A stretch of DNA of 64,000 nucleotides from JABAAI01 sp965261955 (GTDB taxonomy: Bacteria; Spirochaetota; Leptospiria; Leptospirales; Leptonemataceae). Below, piece by piece: positions 44,060 through 54,118 of this stretch; positions within the stretch are counted from its first letter, which is position 1; the number at the start of each line of letters is the position of its first letter. The stretch lies in assembly GCA_965261955.1 (NCBI GenBank), contig CBDHEM010000013.1:124001-188000 (forward strand). Direction: 5' to 3'. The notes under the pieces are model-generated. The model did no database searches, was not told the DNA's origin, and worked only from the letters and a program-made list of their open reading frames with translations. The position numbers and the translations under genes were made by a program.

Positions 44060-45352
44060 TTACTTACTCTCTATGTCTCGGGCTGCCTGCATTCCATTTT
44101 TCACATTGATTTTTAACAGGATATAACCACCAGCTGTAAAGAGTATAATCAAAACTAAAATACTGTCTCTCACATCGCTGTGTGCGAATAATAACGGGAT
44201 TGCTGCCATCATCAGTGGGCCCAGAACAGTTGCAAATTTTCCTGCGATGCTAAAAAATCCGAAGAACTCGGTAGTTTTCGATTTGGGAATTAACCGTGCA
44301 AACAGCGATCGGCTTAGGCCTTGCACCCCACCCTGTACCAAGCCAATCGCAATTGCCAGCTTGTAGAAACCAGCTGCGGAATCAAGCCATCGCCAAGCGT
44401 AGAAAACGGCTAGCGTGTAAACCAGTAAGCCAATCAGGATGCCTAACTTAGAACCAATTCGCTTGCCCAGCCAACCAAAAAATAATGCACCAGGAAAAGA
44501 GACAAACTGCGTCAGCAATAATGCGTTAATCAAACTTTCCTTAGGTAGTTCGAGAACTCGATTGGCAAAAAATATTGCCATCTTATAAACGGTGTTGACA
44601 CCATCAATGTATAGCCAGTACCCAACAAGGAATAGCAATGTCATTTTTAGCTGTCGTAGCTCGTGGTAGGTAATACGCAGTTGCTGAAAACCTCGCCGTA
44701 TTCTTTTAAGCCATGTTGTTTGCAATTTAGCGGGTTTTTCTTCGATTACCCATAAAAGCGGCACGGTAAAAATTGCCCACCAAATAGCGACACTGATAAA
44801 CGACAGTGACAAAGCAGTGCCTGAATCTGCCAGACCAAACAATTGCGGTTGGGTTACCATCAACACGTTGACAAGAAACAAAATCCCGCCACCAGCATAG
44901 CCTAAAGCATATCCATAGCTTGATACAATATCGAAATCTTCTTCTGAAGACAGGTCCGTAAGCATGGCATTATAAAAAATATTGGCTCCCGAAAAGCCAA
45001 TTTGACCCAATCCATAAATCAATAATCCGACCCACCACATACCGGCACCGACCCACGCCAAACCCGCACTCATCAAAATACCCAACATGGCAAAGGTCGC
45101 AAGAAATTTTTTGCGATTACCGCCATGGTCAGCAATCGCGCCTAAAATCGGTGCAGCAATGGCAATCAGTAGACTGCTACTGGCTAAAGTTATGTTGAAC
45201 CAAAACTGAGAAGCTTGCGTGCTTAGATTAGAACTCAAGCTAGCATAAAAAATCGGAAAAAAGCCGGCCGTCACGGTGGTTGCAAATGCAGAATTTGCCC
45301 AATCATAAAGTGCCCAAGACAATATCGTCTTGTTGAATAATATTTTTTTCAT
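44060..45352 (-). CDS. MFS transporter of the UMF1 (Atg22-like) type
   Basis: 430 residues with about 12 membrane helices. The start MKKILFNKTILSWALYDWAN and SAFATTVTAGFFPIFYASLS is typical of the UMF1 branch of the major facilitator family. Other motifs are AIAAPILGAIADHGGNRKKF and GLVQGGVQGLSRSLFARLIP. The substrate is unknown. Its base use is more GC-rich and codon use different from the neighbours (many GCG, CTG and GGC on the coding strand), and it is flanked by long non-coding DNA and a tandem repeat, which suggests recent transfer, perhaps from a gammaproteobacterium. Confidence 0.9.
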   Translation of the reverse strand: MKKILFNKTILSWALYDWANSAFATTVTAGFFPIFYASLSSNLSTQASQFWFNITLASSSLLIAIAAPILGAIADHGGNRKKFLATFAMLGILMSAGLAWVGAGMWWVGLLIYGLGQIGFSGANIFYNAMLTDLSSEEDFDIVSSYGYALGYAGGGILFLVNVLMVTQPQLFGLADSGTALSLSFISVAIWWAIFTVPLLWVIEEKPAKLQTTWLKRIRRGFQQLRITYHELRQLKMTLLFLVGYWLYIDGVNTVYKMAIFFANRVLELPKESLINALLLTQFVSFPGALFFGWLGKRIGSKLGILIGLLVYTLAVFYAWRWLDSAAGFYKLAIAIGLVQGGVQGLSRSLFARLIPKSKTTEFFGFFSIAGKFATVLGPLMMAAIPLLFAHSDVRDSILVLIILFTAGGYILLKINVKNGMQAARDIESK

Positions 45353-45894
45353 GGTTTCATTAGCCGACTGAAGTAGGGGTAAAATGTATTGGGAAAAACG
45401 TCCTCACCGGTCCACACGGGTAAAATAGCGTCCACCTAAAAAATGATTTAACTCGCTGTTTATCTTATCCATTTGATATACGTTGATATAACAGCTAATG
45501 CGATCGAGTCATTGAATATGAGTTTATGTATTGAATATGAGTTTATGTAAAGTAATTAAGACGAGAGCTTCATTTGCTAATGATGAGGCTACGTCAAATG
45601 TAATGTATCTGGCCTTGCGTAATGCATCTAAAAAATGGACTATGCCAAGCAAAAATTGGAATGCGGCTCTACAATAGTTTGTAATTTTGTTTGACGGGAG
45701 AATACTAATAGATTAGACGGCTCACGGATATAGGGACCTTTGCGACAACTCTAGTATTCTTTCCCGGAAAAACTTGTTTTAGGAATATGGCTAGTATTCC
45801 AAACTTTCCGCTAAAATAAATATGATTGACTGAAAATTTCAAGTATAGTGCTTATGTGTTGCCTATGATTTTTCGTGTTGCGAGGTAAAAATAA
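45353..45894. other. Upstream region of the export operon
   Basis: About 540 bp without a credible gene. A duplicated stretch TTGAATATGAGTTTATGTA occurs twice near 45513-45549. Near 45735 there is GGGACCTTTGCGACAACTC, loosely like the small dispersed element end. A TTGACT near 45827 could belong to the operon promoter, but no clear -10 was found. Confidence 0.4.
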
Positions 45895-46683
45895 ATGTGT
45901 AATCAAGTAAAAAAAAGTTTGTTTCGTGATATTCTTAGAAGTGGTTTTCTTTTAATATTGTTTGTTTCCTATACTGTTCCCATTCTTGCAAAAGATGGGC
46001 GTCAAATCATGCAAGGGGTCCGCAAGCAGGCCCGTAAACACAAAACAACGGAAACAGATGTGTACATGAAGATTACAAATGCGTCTGGCAAGAAGAGGGA
46101 GCGTTATTTTGCAAATAAAAAGAAGTTGAAAGGGGAGAACATTTCCAATAGCATCATCAAATTTTATAAACCGGCCTCGGTAAAAGGGACTGGTTTATTA
46201 ACCGTTTCTAATGAAAAAAAAACCAGTAGCAAGCAGTGGGTGTATTTACCAGCTCTTCGTTCTCTGCGTCAATTGAGCTCTGATGACAAGAACAAAAGTT
46301 TTATGGGATCTGACTTCACGAACGGTGATATTGCGGGTCGAGAACTAGACCGTGATGCACATAAATACGTGAAAACAAAAGGTAATTATGATTATGTTGT
46401 GAGTGTCCCAAAGGATAAGGAAGACCCTTACTCAAAGCTTATGATTAAAGTACATAACAAGAAGCATGTTGTGCTTGAGGTGGTTTTTTATAATCGAAAG
46501 GGCGAAAAAATGAAAGTGCTAGAAAATAAAAAAATAAAAAAAATTAAAGGAATGTATATGATTATTGAGTCATTGATGACAAATCACCTGACTAAAGGGA
46601 AAACTTCTTTGAAAGTAAGTGGCGTGAAAGTGGGTCATAGAATTTCAGATAATAGTGTGGGTATCAAAGGTCTACGTAAGTAG
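45895..46683 (+). CDS. LolA-like outer-membrane lipoprotein-sorting protein
   Basis: 262 residues with a signal sequence (SGFLLILFVSYTVPILA) and a LolA-type domain of the kind found next to RND pumps: IMQGVRKQARKHKTTETDVY, FYKPASVKGTGLLTVSN, KQWVYLPALRSLRQLSSDDK, FMGSDFTNGDI and LMIKVHNKKHVVLEVVFYNR. Such proteins are thought to carry lipid or lipoprotein cargo across the periplasm. It is the first gene of a three-gene operon with a barrel and an MMPL-type pump. Confidence 0.85.
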   Translation: MCNQVKKSLFRDILRSGFLLILFVSYTVPILAKDGRQIMQGVRKQARKHKTTETDVYMKITNASGKKRERYFANKKKLKGENISNSIIKFYKPASVKGTGLLTVSNEKKTSSKQWVYLPALRSLRQLSSDDKNKSFMGSDFTNGDIAGRELDRDAHKYVKTKGNYDYVVSVPKDKEDPYSKLMIKVHNKKHVVLEVVFYNRKGEKMKVLENKKIKKIKGMYMIIESLMTNHLTKGKTSLKVSGVKVGHRISDNSVGIKGLRK

Positions 46684-46750
46684 TTTGTTAGCATAGGTTA
46701 CAATATTGGGTTGCAAGTCGCAATGGACGGATATTATATTTCGTGATCCA

Positions 46751-48313
46751 ATGAATATATTCTTTATGGTGTTGAGGAAGTTTTGCTTGTGTACAAGCAT
46801 GTTGCTTCCATTTTCTTTTTTTTCGCTTTCTGCACAAGATATCGCTGACGGAGACGACGAAAATAGTGTTTCCAGTGAATATTGGGATAAGCATTTTGCT
46901 TTCCATTTTGGTTTTAGTTCAACTATGGGACTTGGCGCAGAGGATTATCGTCGCTATACTTATGCAAACCTTTCGTGGAAGCATGACTTTGATTGGATTG
47001 CATTTGCTTTTGAAGCGGAGGCCTATCGTAGAGAATATCAATATATTTTGGAGAGTAATTCAGAACCAGATAGTGAAATAGCGTTTGCCACTAGGGAAAA
47101 AAATGTTATCTATCGTGAAGCAAATGTAAAACTCAGCCCATCTGACCTTTTCCAGTTATCTCTTGGCTATCATACAGTTGTTTGGGGGCAAGTCTCTGGT
47201 TTTTCCCCTATAGATTACATCATGCCTAGACGTAGTGCCACTGGGTCCATTAGCTTATCTAAATCGAATGGTCGTTTACCACAGGCTTCGGCGATTTTAT
47301 CAATTTTTCCGCACCCACAAATTGAGATACAAGGGTACTACTTTCCTTATCTGACAATTGATGATGCCACAAGGAGATTTTTCACTACAGTCAATAGTGC
47401 TACACAAAAAGAAGGTGCGAACAATCGATTGGTGGAAGACCTTGCTGACTTTCAGTTTCCAAATGAGAAAGATGCAGCCCAATATGCTGGGCGCTTGTTA
47501 TTTTATTTTGATTGGATGACGTTGGGCTTTACTTACTATGAATCTTGGAGTTTTTTTGATCCCAAAGAAAATAAAAGAATAAAGGTGATACCTATATCAT
47601 CTAGTACTTCTTATTACCGTATCATAGATGAACCAACTTTAGCAAGAGTACAGAACTATAGCTTTGAAATGTCCATTCCGCTTGGTAGTTGGAACGTGGC
47701 ATTCGATGGTTTACGCCGTATACGCTCAAATTCGATTTCTATAAACGATATAGATGAAGAAAATAAGAGGCTTCTTGGTGAGACGATATTTAGTCATCCG
47801 GCAACACCTATACGACAGGCTTTAGTCGATTTTGTTTTGGCGAGGAAAGACAAAGGGTCTCTTGATTACGATTTTTTGGAAACCATTCTTGCTCTTGAAT
47901 TGGCTTTAGATACTCCTACTTGGAGGCTCGGCTTTGGTCTCGTTAACATTATGGTGGAAGATGTAGATGAAGATGCTACACAGTTACAAAAGTTAGAAAA
48001 AGAACTGGATGAGGCTGATGGCAAGACAACATCTGATGAAGGTCTGGCTATTGCACCCTTTCTGAATATAGGTCGTTATCTTTCTGAAGACAAAAAAGAT
48101 ATTGTAGGTTTCTCTGCTGGTCTTTTTGGCTCCATTGGATTCGGAGCTATTATCTATTGGGCTAGTGAGTTTTTTGAGGCCCTAGAAGTATCGTTATCAC
48201 TGGAAGTTCTCCAGCTTTTTAGCACAGATGAAGTCATTGATGCCTTTGAAGACACCGAACCCAAAAATCTGATATTCCCAGCACTGCGTATAACTGCGAG
48301 CTACAAGTTCTAA
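46751..48313 (+). CDS. Outer-membrane barrel-like protein of the export operon
   Basis: 520 residues from the ATG at 46751 (the frame reaches a TTG at 46706). There is a signal peptide (CLCTSMLLPFSFFSLSAQ), then beta-rich text: WDKHFAFHFGFSSTMGLGAE, YTYANLSWKHDFDWIAFAFE, DLFQLSLGYHTVVWGQVSGF and a C-terminal LRITASYKF. It resembles the DUF1302-type barrels that accompany LolA-like/RND clusters. The likely job is an outer-membrane partner for the same cargo. Confidence 0.75.
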   Translation: MNIFFMVLRKFCLCTSMLLPFSFFSLSAQDIADGDDENSVSSEYWDKHFAFHFGFSSTMGLGAEDYRRYTYANLSWKHDFDWIAFAFEAEAYRREYQYILESNSEPDSEIAFATREKNVIYREANVKLSPSDLFQLSLGYHTVVWGQVSGFSPIDYIMPRRSATGSISLSKSNGRLPQASAILSIFPHPQIEIQGYYFPYLTIDDATRRFFTTVNSATQKEGANNRLVEDLADFQFPNEKDAAQYAGRLLFYFDWMTLGFTYYESWSFFDPKENKRIKVIPISSSTSYYRIIDEPTLARVQNYSFEMSIPLGSWNVAFDGLRRIRSNSISINDIDEENKRLLGETIFSHPATPIRQALVDFVLARKDKGSLDYDFLETILALELALDTPTWRLGFGLVNIMVEDVDEDATQLQKLEKELDEADGKTTSDEGLAIAPFLNIGRYLSEDKKDIVGFSAGLFGSIGFGAIIYWASEFFEALEVSLSLEVLQLFSTDEVIDAFEDTEPKNLIFPALRITASYKF

Positions 48314-48333
48314 TCAACCTTTAGTAAAGACAA

Positions 48334-50808
48334 TTGATTTCTTTTAAGAAGGGATACCCTTTACTTTTTTTATCTTTTCTAACAGGGCTATTTTTATTTT
48401 ATCTTTCATCGAATATACGCTTTGACAGTTCTGTTTGGTTACCAAACGACAATCCTCACAAAAAGAATAAAGATTATCTTTATACAGAATTTGAGCGAGG
48501 AGAAGAACTACTTCTTGTTTTGAACTTAGGTGAAGATTTTTTTCAAGATCGTTTTATTTCGATTGTATCCAATATAACAAAAGAACTGGAAGAAGAAGAA
48601 GGTGTTGTTGAGGTTAAGAACCCTCTTACGGCAACGACTATTATACAGCAGAATGAAATAATGGAAATACTTAGCTTTGAAAAAGCTCTAACAAAAAAAA
48701 TCCTTCCTAATCTTATCGCCTATAAAAACCGGTTCACGAAGAGCAATTACTTTGGGCGTCTCATTTCAAAAGATTATAAGAGAGTTGGTTTTTTGATTAA
48801 AATTGAAGCCCCTCTTTTGGAATATAACTATCAAAGGCGTCAAAATATATTGCGTGCCTCCCATCGTATTGTGGATAAATATATTGGAGCCTTACTCGAC
48901 AAAAAAGACTCCCGCTTTCAAAGACGATTCAAACGCGACATAGCACAAGATATCGGTAAAAAGCATTTCACGGGTGCTGTGCGTTTAAATTATGCTCTGG
49001 CTAAATATACAGAGCAGGATTTATTTTTGTTTATACCAATGGTAATTGCTCTCATTTTTATTCTATTATACTGCGTTTTTCAAAGGCTACCTGAAGTAAT
49101 TATGATTACTTATGTTGCTTTACTCTTATTAGGGCTTTGCTTTGGAGTTTTTGTTGTTTATGGATATCCCATGACAGCTATAAGTATTTCACTTCCTGTT
49201 CTGATTTTGGTGATCACTATAGCTGATGCGATTCATGTCTTCAGTCGATGGTATGATATTTCTTCTAATAAGGAGATGAGTTTGCCAGATGCCGTAAAAA
49301 TCACGATAAAAGAAACATGGCTTCCTTGCTTAATCACGAGTATAACTACAGGCATAGGCTTTGGTTCCTTCTATTTTAGTGAATTGATACCATTACGGCA
49401 TTTTGGTGAAATAGCTTTCATTGTAGTACTAATAGCTTATGTTTTGATTATGTTACACCTTTGGCTTTTTCTATCTCTTTTTGGAATTCGTCTGCAAAAA
49501 CAAGAAGGGGGCTTACATCCTCTTCTAGGCCGAGTTTTGGTTGCACTTTATGATTCTTTTATTTTCCCGGCCCGATATGTGATTTTTACTATTGTCCTTA
49601 TCATGATGGGGGTAGCTTTCTATAGTTTTCGTCATGTTCGGACAGAAACAAACTTTTTAGATGTTTTTTTTAAGAAGACCAGTGCCATCTATCAAGATTT
49701 TGACTATGTCGATAAATACCTAGGAGGAACGGGTGATATTGACATCATACTTCGTTCTCCAGATGAAAATGAAAGTATTTTTAAAGAGATCGCATCCCTA
49801 AAATTTTTGGAATCACTAGAAAGTAAAATATTAGAGCATGAACTTACAAATTATACGCGTTCTTATTTAACTCCACTTCGCATGGTGCATAAGGAATTTA
49901 TAAATGTTTCTCATGAAAAAAATGTTTTACCGTCTAATGAAAATCAACTTGCGCAAGAGATTCTTTTCTTAGAATTTTCTCGTGGAGATGAAAAGAATGA
50001 TGTCCTTTCCCCTTATATAGATTTTGATTATACGAATTCTCGTGTACAAATACAAGCTCCGAATTTGAACTCAGCGAATGCAAAAAAAATAAAAGACTAT
50101 TTAGAAAAAATTTTATTAACGGCTGCTTTGGAAGTAAAACAAAAACATTTTTCTAAAGAACAAATAAAGAGTAGCGTTGCCATATCCGGGAGTAGTATTT
50201 ATTTCCAAACATTAAGTGAATACGTCATTGAAACTCAATTAGTGAGCATGTCGCTCACTGTAGGAATTATATGGCTTCTCTTCTGGATACAATTTCGTTT
50301 TAAATTAGCAACTATTGGAGTTATAGCGAATATACTCCCCATCTTATTGACATCATCTATTATAATTTATCTAGATATTCCATTTGATTTTGCAACAGTT
50401 TTAATCTCTAGTGTGAGTTTTGGTTTATGTGTAGATGATACCATACATTTTCTGCATTTTTATCACTTACAAAAAAAAGTAACAAATGATAGTGATATGC
50501 AAATCAAAAATATAATTAGAATGATTGGACAACCAATACTCTTTACATCTGTGCTTTTTTCTTGTGCTTTTTTTGTATTTACTTTTTCTAATCTTGTTAT
50601 TTTGATTAAGTTTGGTATATTCACTTTGGTTAGTTTATTTTTTGCATTCATTTCTAATGTGATTGTTCTTCCCACATTTTTAAGAATTCTAGACAAAGGC
50701 AAATCGCAAAACCCGAAAATCTCGAAATTTTCGAAAACTTCTATATTTTCGAGATTTTCTATGAGGCGACTGTTCCAAAATATAAAAAACAGAAAGTTAA
50801 CCTTCTAA
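48334..50808 (+). CDS. RND/MMPL family transporter
   Basis: 824 residues from a TTG start. Two halves each have a membrane helix, a large periplasmic loop and a five-helix bundle; examples are DLFLFIPMVIALIFILLYCV and ITIADAIHVFSRWYDI in the first half, and SSVSFGLCVDDTIHFLHFYH in the second. The paired ADAIH and VDDTIH Asp motifs are typical of proton-driven MMPL pumps. It ends the operon with the LolA-like protein and the barrel. The substrate is probably a lipid-like envelope component. A perfect inverted repeat with 13-bp arms lies in its last codons (50715-50759). Confidence 0.9.
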   Translation: MISFKKGYPLLFLSFLTGLFLFYLSSNIRFDSSVWLPNDNPHKKNKDYLYTEFERGEELLLVLNLGEDFFQDRFISIVSNITKELEEEEGVVEVKNPLTATTIIQQNEIMEILSFEKALTKKILPNLIAYKNRFTKSNYFGRLISKDYKRVGFLIKIEAPLLEYNYQRRQNILRASHRIVDKYIGALLDKKDSRFQRRFKRDIAQDIGKKHFTGAVRLNYALAKYTEQDLFLFIPMVIALIFILLYCVFQRLPEVIMITYVALLLLGLCFGVFVVYGYPMTAISISLPVLILVITIADAIHVFSRWYDISSNKEMSLPDAVKITIKETWLPCLITSITTGIGFGSFYFSELIPLRHFGEIAFIVVLIAYVLIMLHLWLFLSLFGIRLQKQEGGLHPLLGRVLVALYDSFIFPARYVIFTIVLIMMGVAFYSFRHVRTETNFLDVFFKKTSAIYQDFDYVDKYLGGTGDIDIILRSPDENESIFKEIASLKFLESLESKILEHELTNYTRSYLTPLRMVHKEFINVSHEKNVLPSNENQLAQEILFLEFSRGDEKNDVLSPYIDFDYTNSRVQIQAPNLNSANAKKIKDYLEKILLTAALEVKQKHFSKEQIKSSVAISGSSIYFQTLSEYVIETQLVSMSLTVGIIWLLFWIQFRFKLATIGVIANILPILLTSSIIIYLDIPFDFATVLISSVSFGLCVDDTIHFLHFYHLQKKVTNDSDMQIKNIIRMIGQPILFTSVLFSCAFFVFTFSNLVILIKFGIFTLVSLFFAFISNVIVLPTFLRILDKGKSQNPKISKFSKTSIFSRFSMRRLFQNIKNRKLTF

Positions 50809-50986
50809 AATGACTCAAATCAGCGTTTCACGCCATTTAATTTGTCCTTCCCTCCTATGCTATAGTTTACATTTCGTAATAGTCCCATCAGGAGAATTGT
50901 TTTTTTATTTTCAAAAAGAAGCCTGCTCTAAAGCGGATGGCAATAGAGCAGACCCATATTTTTACGAAAGATCATACAAATTACTA
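50809..50986. other. Intergenic between convergent genes
   Basis: About 180 bp. The short frame at 50810 (a start overlapping the RND stop) has no protein-like character beyond chance. No clear terminator. Confidence 0.4.
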
Positions 50987-51391
50987 TTATTGAATAGTGA
51001 TTTGTTTAGGCTTTTCGTTTTCTTTTAGAGGGAGTGATATCTCTAAAAGACCATTGTCAAATTGAGCATTGATTTGTTCGACTTCAAAGCGACCTAAATC
51101 AATGGGAAAGTGTCTAAGGAACTCGGTATAGCTTTTGAATTCAGAATGGAGATTTTTATAGTCCTCCTCCTCCTGAGTTTCATACTTACCCGATATTTTT
51201 AGATATCCGCTTTCAATTTCAACTTGAATATCCTCTTTTTTGGCTCCGGCCACTTTCACTTGGATTTTATACTCCTTTTCATTCTTTTTGATTTGTACAT
51301 CTGGAGTATGAACCTCCGGATTTGTCTTCAAATCATCGAAAAAGTTTTCTAGTAAACTCCCTCTTTCCAAAACAGGTGTTAGTATAGTCAT
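50987..51391 (-). CDS. Hsp20 small heat-shock protein
   Basis: 134 residues. The alpha-crystallin domain shows TPDVQIKKNEKEYKIQVKVA, GAKKEDIQVEIESGYLKISG, then SYTEFLRHFPIDL-type text (here KSYTEFLRHFPIDLGRFEVE) and NAQFDNGLLEISLPL. The final LKENEKPKQITIQ contains the family's C-terminal region. It is an ATP-independent chaperone holding unfolded proteins. A monocistronic gene, convergent with the RND operon. Confidence 0.94.
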   Translation of the reverse strand: MTILTPVLERGSLLENFFDDLKTNPEVHTPDVQIKKNEKEYKIQVKVAGAKKEDIQVEIESGYLKISGKYETQEEEDYKNLHSEFKSYTEFLRHFPIDLGRFEVEQINAQFDNGLLEISLPLKENEKPKQITIQ

Positions 51392-51621
51392 TTTGTTTTC
51401 CTCCTTTTCATAACTATTTACTTAATATGGAAGCAATAAGTGTGCCACAGGGCTTTTGCTTCTGATAGTGATATAGGCTATATTTCATTGATGATAACAT
51501 GCCTTTATGTCAGTAAAGGGATAAAATGACATGTCAACTTTTGTGAACTTATGGAAAGTTTGTAGACGCAAAACTCTTGATGAAGGGTTTTGTTACCAGC
51601 GAAAGAAGGAGAGGAATTTGT

Positions 51622-52992
51622 ATGAAAGCTATGAGAAAAGCCACAATATTGGGTGCAAACGGAGCCATGGGATCCGGATGTGGAGCAATATTAGCTGCCT
51701 TTGGTTCTATGCAAGTGAACATGTTAGCGCGTGATCAGTCAAAAGCGGAAAAGGGTATTCAAGCTGCTGTTCGGTCTGTACGTTCGTCTGTAATCCAAGA
51801 ACGCATGCTTGCAGGTTCCTATGACGAAGACTTGGAGCAGGCTGTTTCTGAAAGTGATTGGGTCTTTGAGTGTGTTGCGGAAACATATTCCATTAAAAAT
51901 GACATCAATCAACGGATAGCGAAGGCACGTCGTAAGGGCACTTTGGTTTCTACGGTGAGCTCTGGCCTTTCTATTGCTCGTTTAGCAGAAAATTATGACG
52001 ATGACGGACAAGAACATTACTATGGGACACACTTTTTCAATCCACCTTATAAATTAGTTCTTTGTGAGCTGATAACTCATTCTAAAAATAATCCAGCCTA
52101 TACAGATGAGCTTTCCAGATACCTGAGTAATACATTGATGAGGCATGTTGTGATTACAAGGGATACTCCCGCATTTGCTGGAAATCGTATAGGTTTTCAG
52201 CTTATGAATGAAGCAGCTCAAATGGCGGAAAAGTACCAAGATAAAGGTGGGATTCACTTGTTAGATAGTCTTTTAAGTGGATATACCGGACGGGCCATGA
52301 GCCCTCTATCGACCGTAGATCTTGTGGGTCTAGACGTTCATAAAGCGATTGTGGATAACATTTATCAAAACACAAATGATTTTGCACACGCTACTTTTGC
52401 TATGCCAGATTATATGGAAGATCTTATCACTAAAAAGCATTTTGGAATGAAGTCGGGGAAGGGTTTGTATTCTATTCAAAAAAATAAAGAAGGGAAAAAA
52501 ATAATCGAAAGCTACAATATCAATAAAAAAATCTATGAAACTTTACCTTCCATCAATATTCCTTTTAAAAAAGATGCTCTGATGGCAATACGGAATTCTA
52601 ATTACCGGGCTGTTGTAGAAATATTTAAAACGGCAAAAGGTCTGGAAGCAGATCTTTTACGACATTTTATAGCTCGTTATATTAGTTATAGTTTTTCTTT
52701 AGTTCCAGAAGTGACGGACCAAAGTGGTATTGACGGGGCTATGGGTTTTGGTTTTAACTGGTTACCAGCTTCAGCTTGGGTTGACTTATTAGGTGGTGTG
52801 AAAGAGACATGTTCGTTCCTTGAAAACCAAAAAATGCCCGTCCCTGTTTCGCTTTCTTCTCTATCCTCCCTACCTTCCGTTTCCGTTTCTGCTTCCATGA
52901 TTACGGATGCGAGTTTGTCATCATCTCAATCTTTGGCTTTGTATGGCTTACAAAACTCATTAGATTACCGTTCCCTTTTTAAGGCGAGTTAA
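51622..52992 (+). CDS. 3-hydroxyacyl-CoA dehydrogenase
   Basis: 456 residues from the ATG at 51622, which follows AAGGAGAGG; the open frame begins earlier at 51577. The Rossmann motif GANGAMGSGCG (residues 11-21), SDWVFECVAE, THFFNPPYKLVLCELI and TRDTPAFAGNRIGFQLMNEA match the NAD-dependent dehydrogenase of FadB type. DVHKAIVDN and GKGLYSI are from the C-terminal domain. The last 50 residues are Ser-rich and not typical. It oxidises L-3-hydroxyacyl-CoA in beta-oxidation. aroF follows 11 bp downstream. Confidence 0.9.
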   Translation: MKAMRKATILGANGAMGSGCGAILAAFGSMQVNMLARDQSKAEKGIQAAVRSVRSSVIQERMLAGSYDEDLEQAVSESDWVFECVAETYSIKNDINQRIAKARRKGTLVSTVSSGLSIARLAENYDDDGQEHYYGTHFFNPPYKLVLCELITHSKNNPAYTDELSRYLSNTLMRHVVITRDTPAFAGNRIGFQLMNEAAQMAEKYQDKGGIHLLDSLLSGYTGRAMSPLSTVDLVGLDVHKAIVDNIYQNTNDFAHATFAMPDYMEDLITKKHFGMKSGKGLYSIQKNKEGKKIIESYNINKKIYETLPSINIPFKKDALMAIRNSNYRAVVEIFKTAKGLEADLLRHFIARYISYSFSLVPEVTDQSGIDGAMGFGFNWLPASAWVDLLGGVKETCSFLENQKMPVPVSLSSLSSLPSVSVSASMITDASLSSSQSLALYGLQNSLDYRSLFKAS

Positions 52993-53003
52993 CAATAAGT
53001 GAT

Positions 53004-54113
53004 ATGATTATTCCTAAAAATAAAACTTTGAATCAAGAACAACTAGATCAAATTGATGATATTGTATCTGAATTTCATTGTAGTATTCAATCTGTTTCTG
53101 GGGCAACCCAGACCGTCTATGCTATTCTAGGGGATGAGCGCTCTGAATTGATGATTGATCGTATTTCTGGTTTGAATTATATTTCTCGTGTAGATACTAT
53201 CCAGTCCCCTTATAAATTGATGGATATCAAATCAGAATTAGCGAAACATAAAATACAAATTGGTAAACAAACTTTTGGTGATAGATTTATTATAATTGCT
53301 GGGCAATGTACTATTGATCCAGATAACCCACAATACTTTTTGGAAACGGCCCATGCTGTAAAAGAGGCGGGAGCAGATGCTCTTCGTGGTGGTATTTGGA
53401 AACCACGCACAAATCCCTATTCATATCAAGGAGAAACAAAGGCATTGGATATACTTCTTCGTGCTGGCCAAGAAACAGGCTTACCTGTGAATACAGAAAT
53501 AATGGAAATTGGACACATTGAAATTGTTGTGAAAAATAAAGTGGATATGATCCAAATTGGTACACGTAATGCATTAAATTATTCTCTTTTACGTGAAATT
53601 GGTAAGTCTAGTGCTGATAAAAATATGACTGTTTTATTGAAGCGGTCTATGCATATGGGGACGCTCAATGAATTTCTTTGTGCAGGTGAATATATTGTTT
53701 CCGGTGGAAATCCCAATATACTTCTTTGTCCACGTGGGACTGTTCCTGCTTTAGATGGGTATCGAAATCATCCGGATGAATGTATTACGCCCTTGTTGAA
53801 GCAAAAGACTTGGGCTCCCGTTGTGGTGGATCCATCACATTCAGTCGGTAAGGCCATCTATGTACCTCATGCAGCATTGGCTGCTGCGGCTTATGGTGCT
53901 GATGGACTTGTTATAGAATGTCATATAAAGCCAGTCCATGGTATAGGTGATGATCCGAAACAGGCAATTACTCCTGATGTACTGGCACAGATTATAGAAG
54001 ATGCAAAAGAAATTTCTATGCGTAAAAAACGATATGTCTTGGATGAAGATGCCAAACAAAATGAATTCCAAAGGACGCATGATGTACAACAATCGAATAG
54101 AGTTACGAGCTAA
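53004..54113 (+). CDS. aroF: DAHP synthase (3-deoxy-7-phosphoheptulonate synthase)
   Basis: 369 residues. An N-terminal ferredoxin-like regulatory part (residues about 1-75) precedes the barrel with FIIIAGQCTID, DALRGGIWKPRTNPYSYQG, TEIMEIGHIE, DMIQIGTRNALN, LLKRSMHMGTLNEFLCAGEY, PVVVDPSHSVGK and GLVIECHIKP. The first motif has Gln-Cys-Thr where AGPCS is usual. It catalyses the first step of the shikimate pathway. aroC is directly downstream, so these two act in one pathway; aroB is elsewhere in the window. The symbol could also be aroG or aroA by other naming. Confidence 0.88.
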   Translation: MIIPKNKTLNQEQLDQIDDIVSEFHCSIQSVSGATQTVYAILGDERSELMIDRISGLNYISRVDTIQSPYKLMDIKSELAKHKIQIGKQTFGDRFIIIAGQCTIDPDNPQYFLETAHAVKEAGADALRGGIWKPRTNPYSYQGETKALDILLRAGQETGLPVNTEIMEIGHIEIVVKNKVDMIQIGTRNALNYSLLREIGKSSADKNMTVLLKRSMHMGTLNEFLCAGEYIVSGGNPNILLCPRGTVPALDGYRNHPDECITPLLKQKTWAPVVVDPSHSVGKAIYVPHAALAAAAYGADGLVIECHIKPVHGIGDDPKQAITPDVLAQIIEDAKEISMRKKRYVLDEDAKQNEFQRTHDVQQSNRVTS

Positions 54114-54118
54114 GTTTT

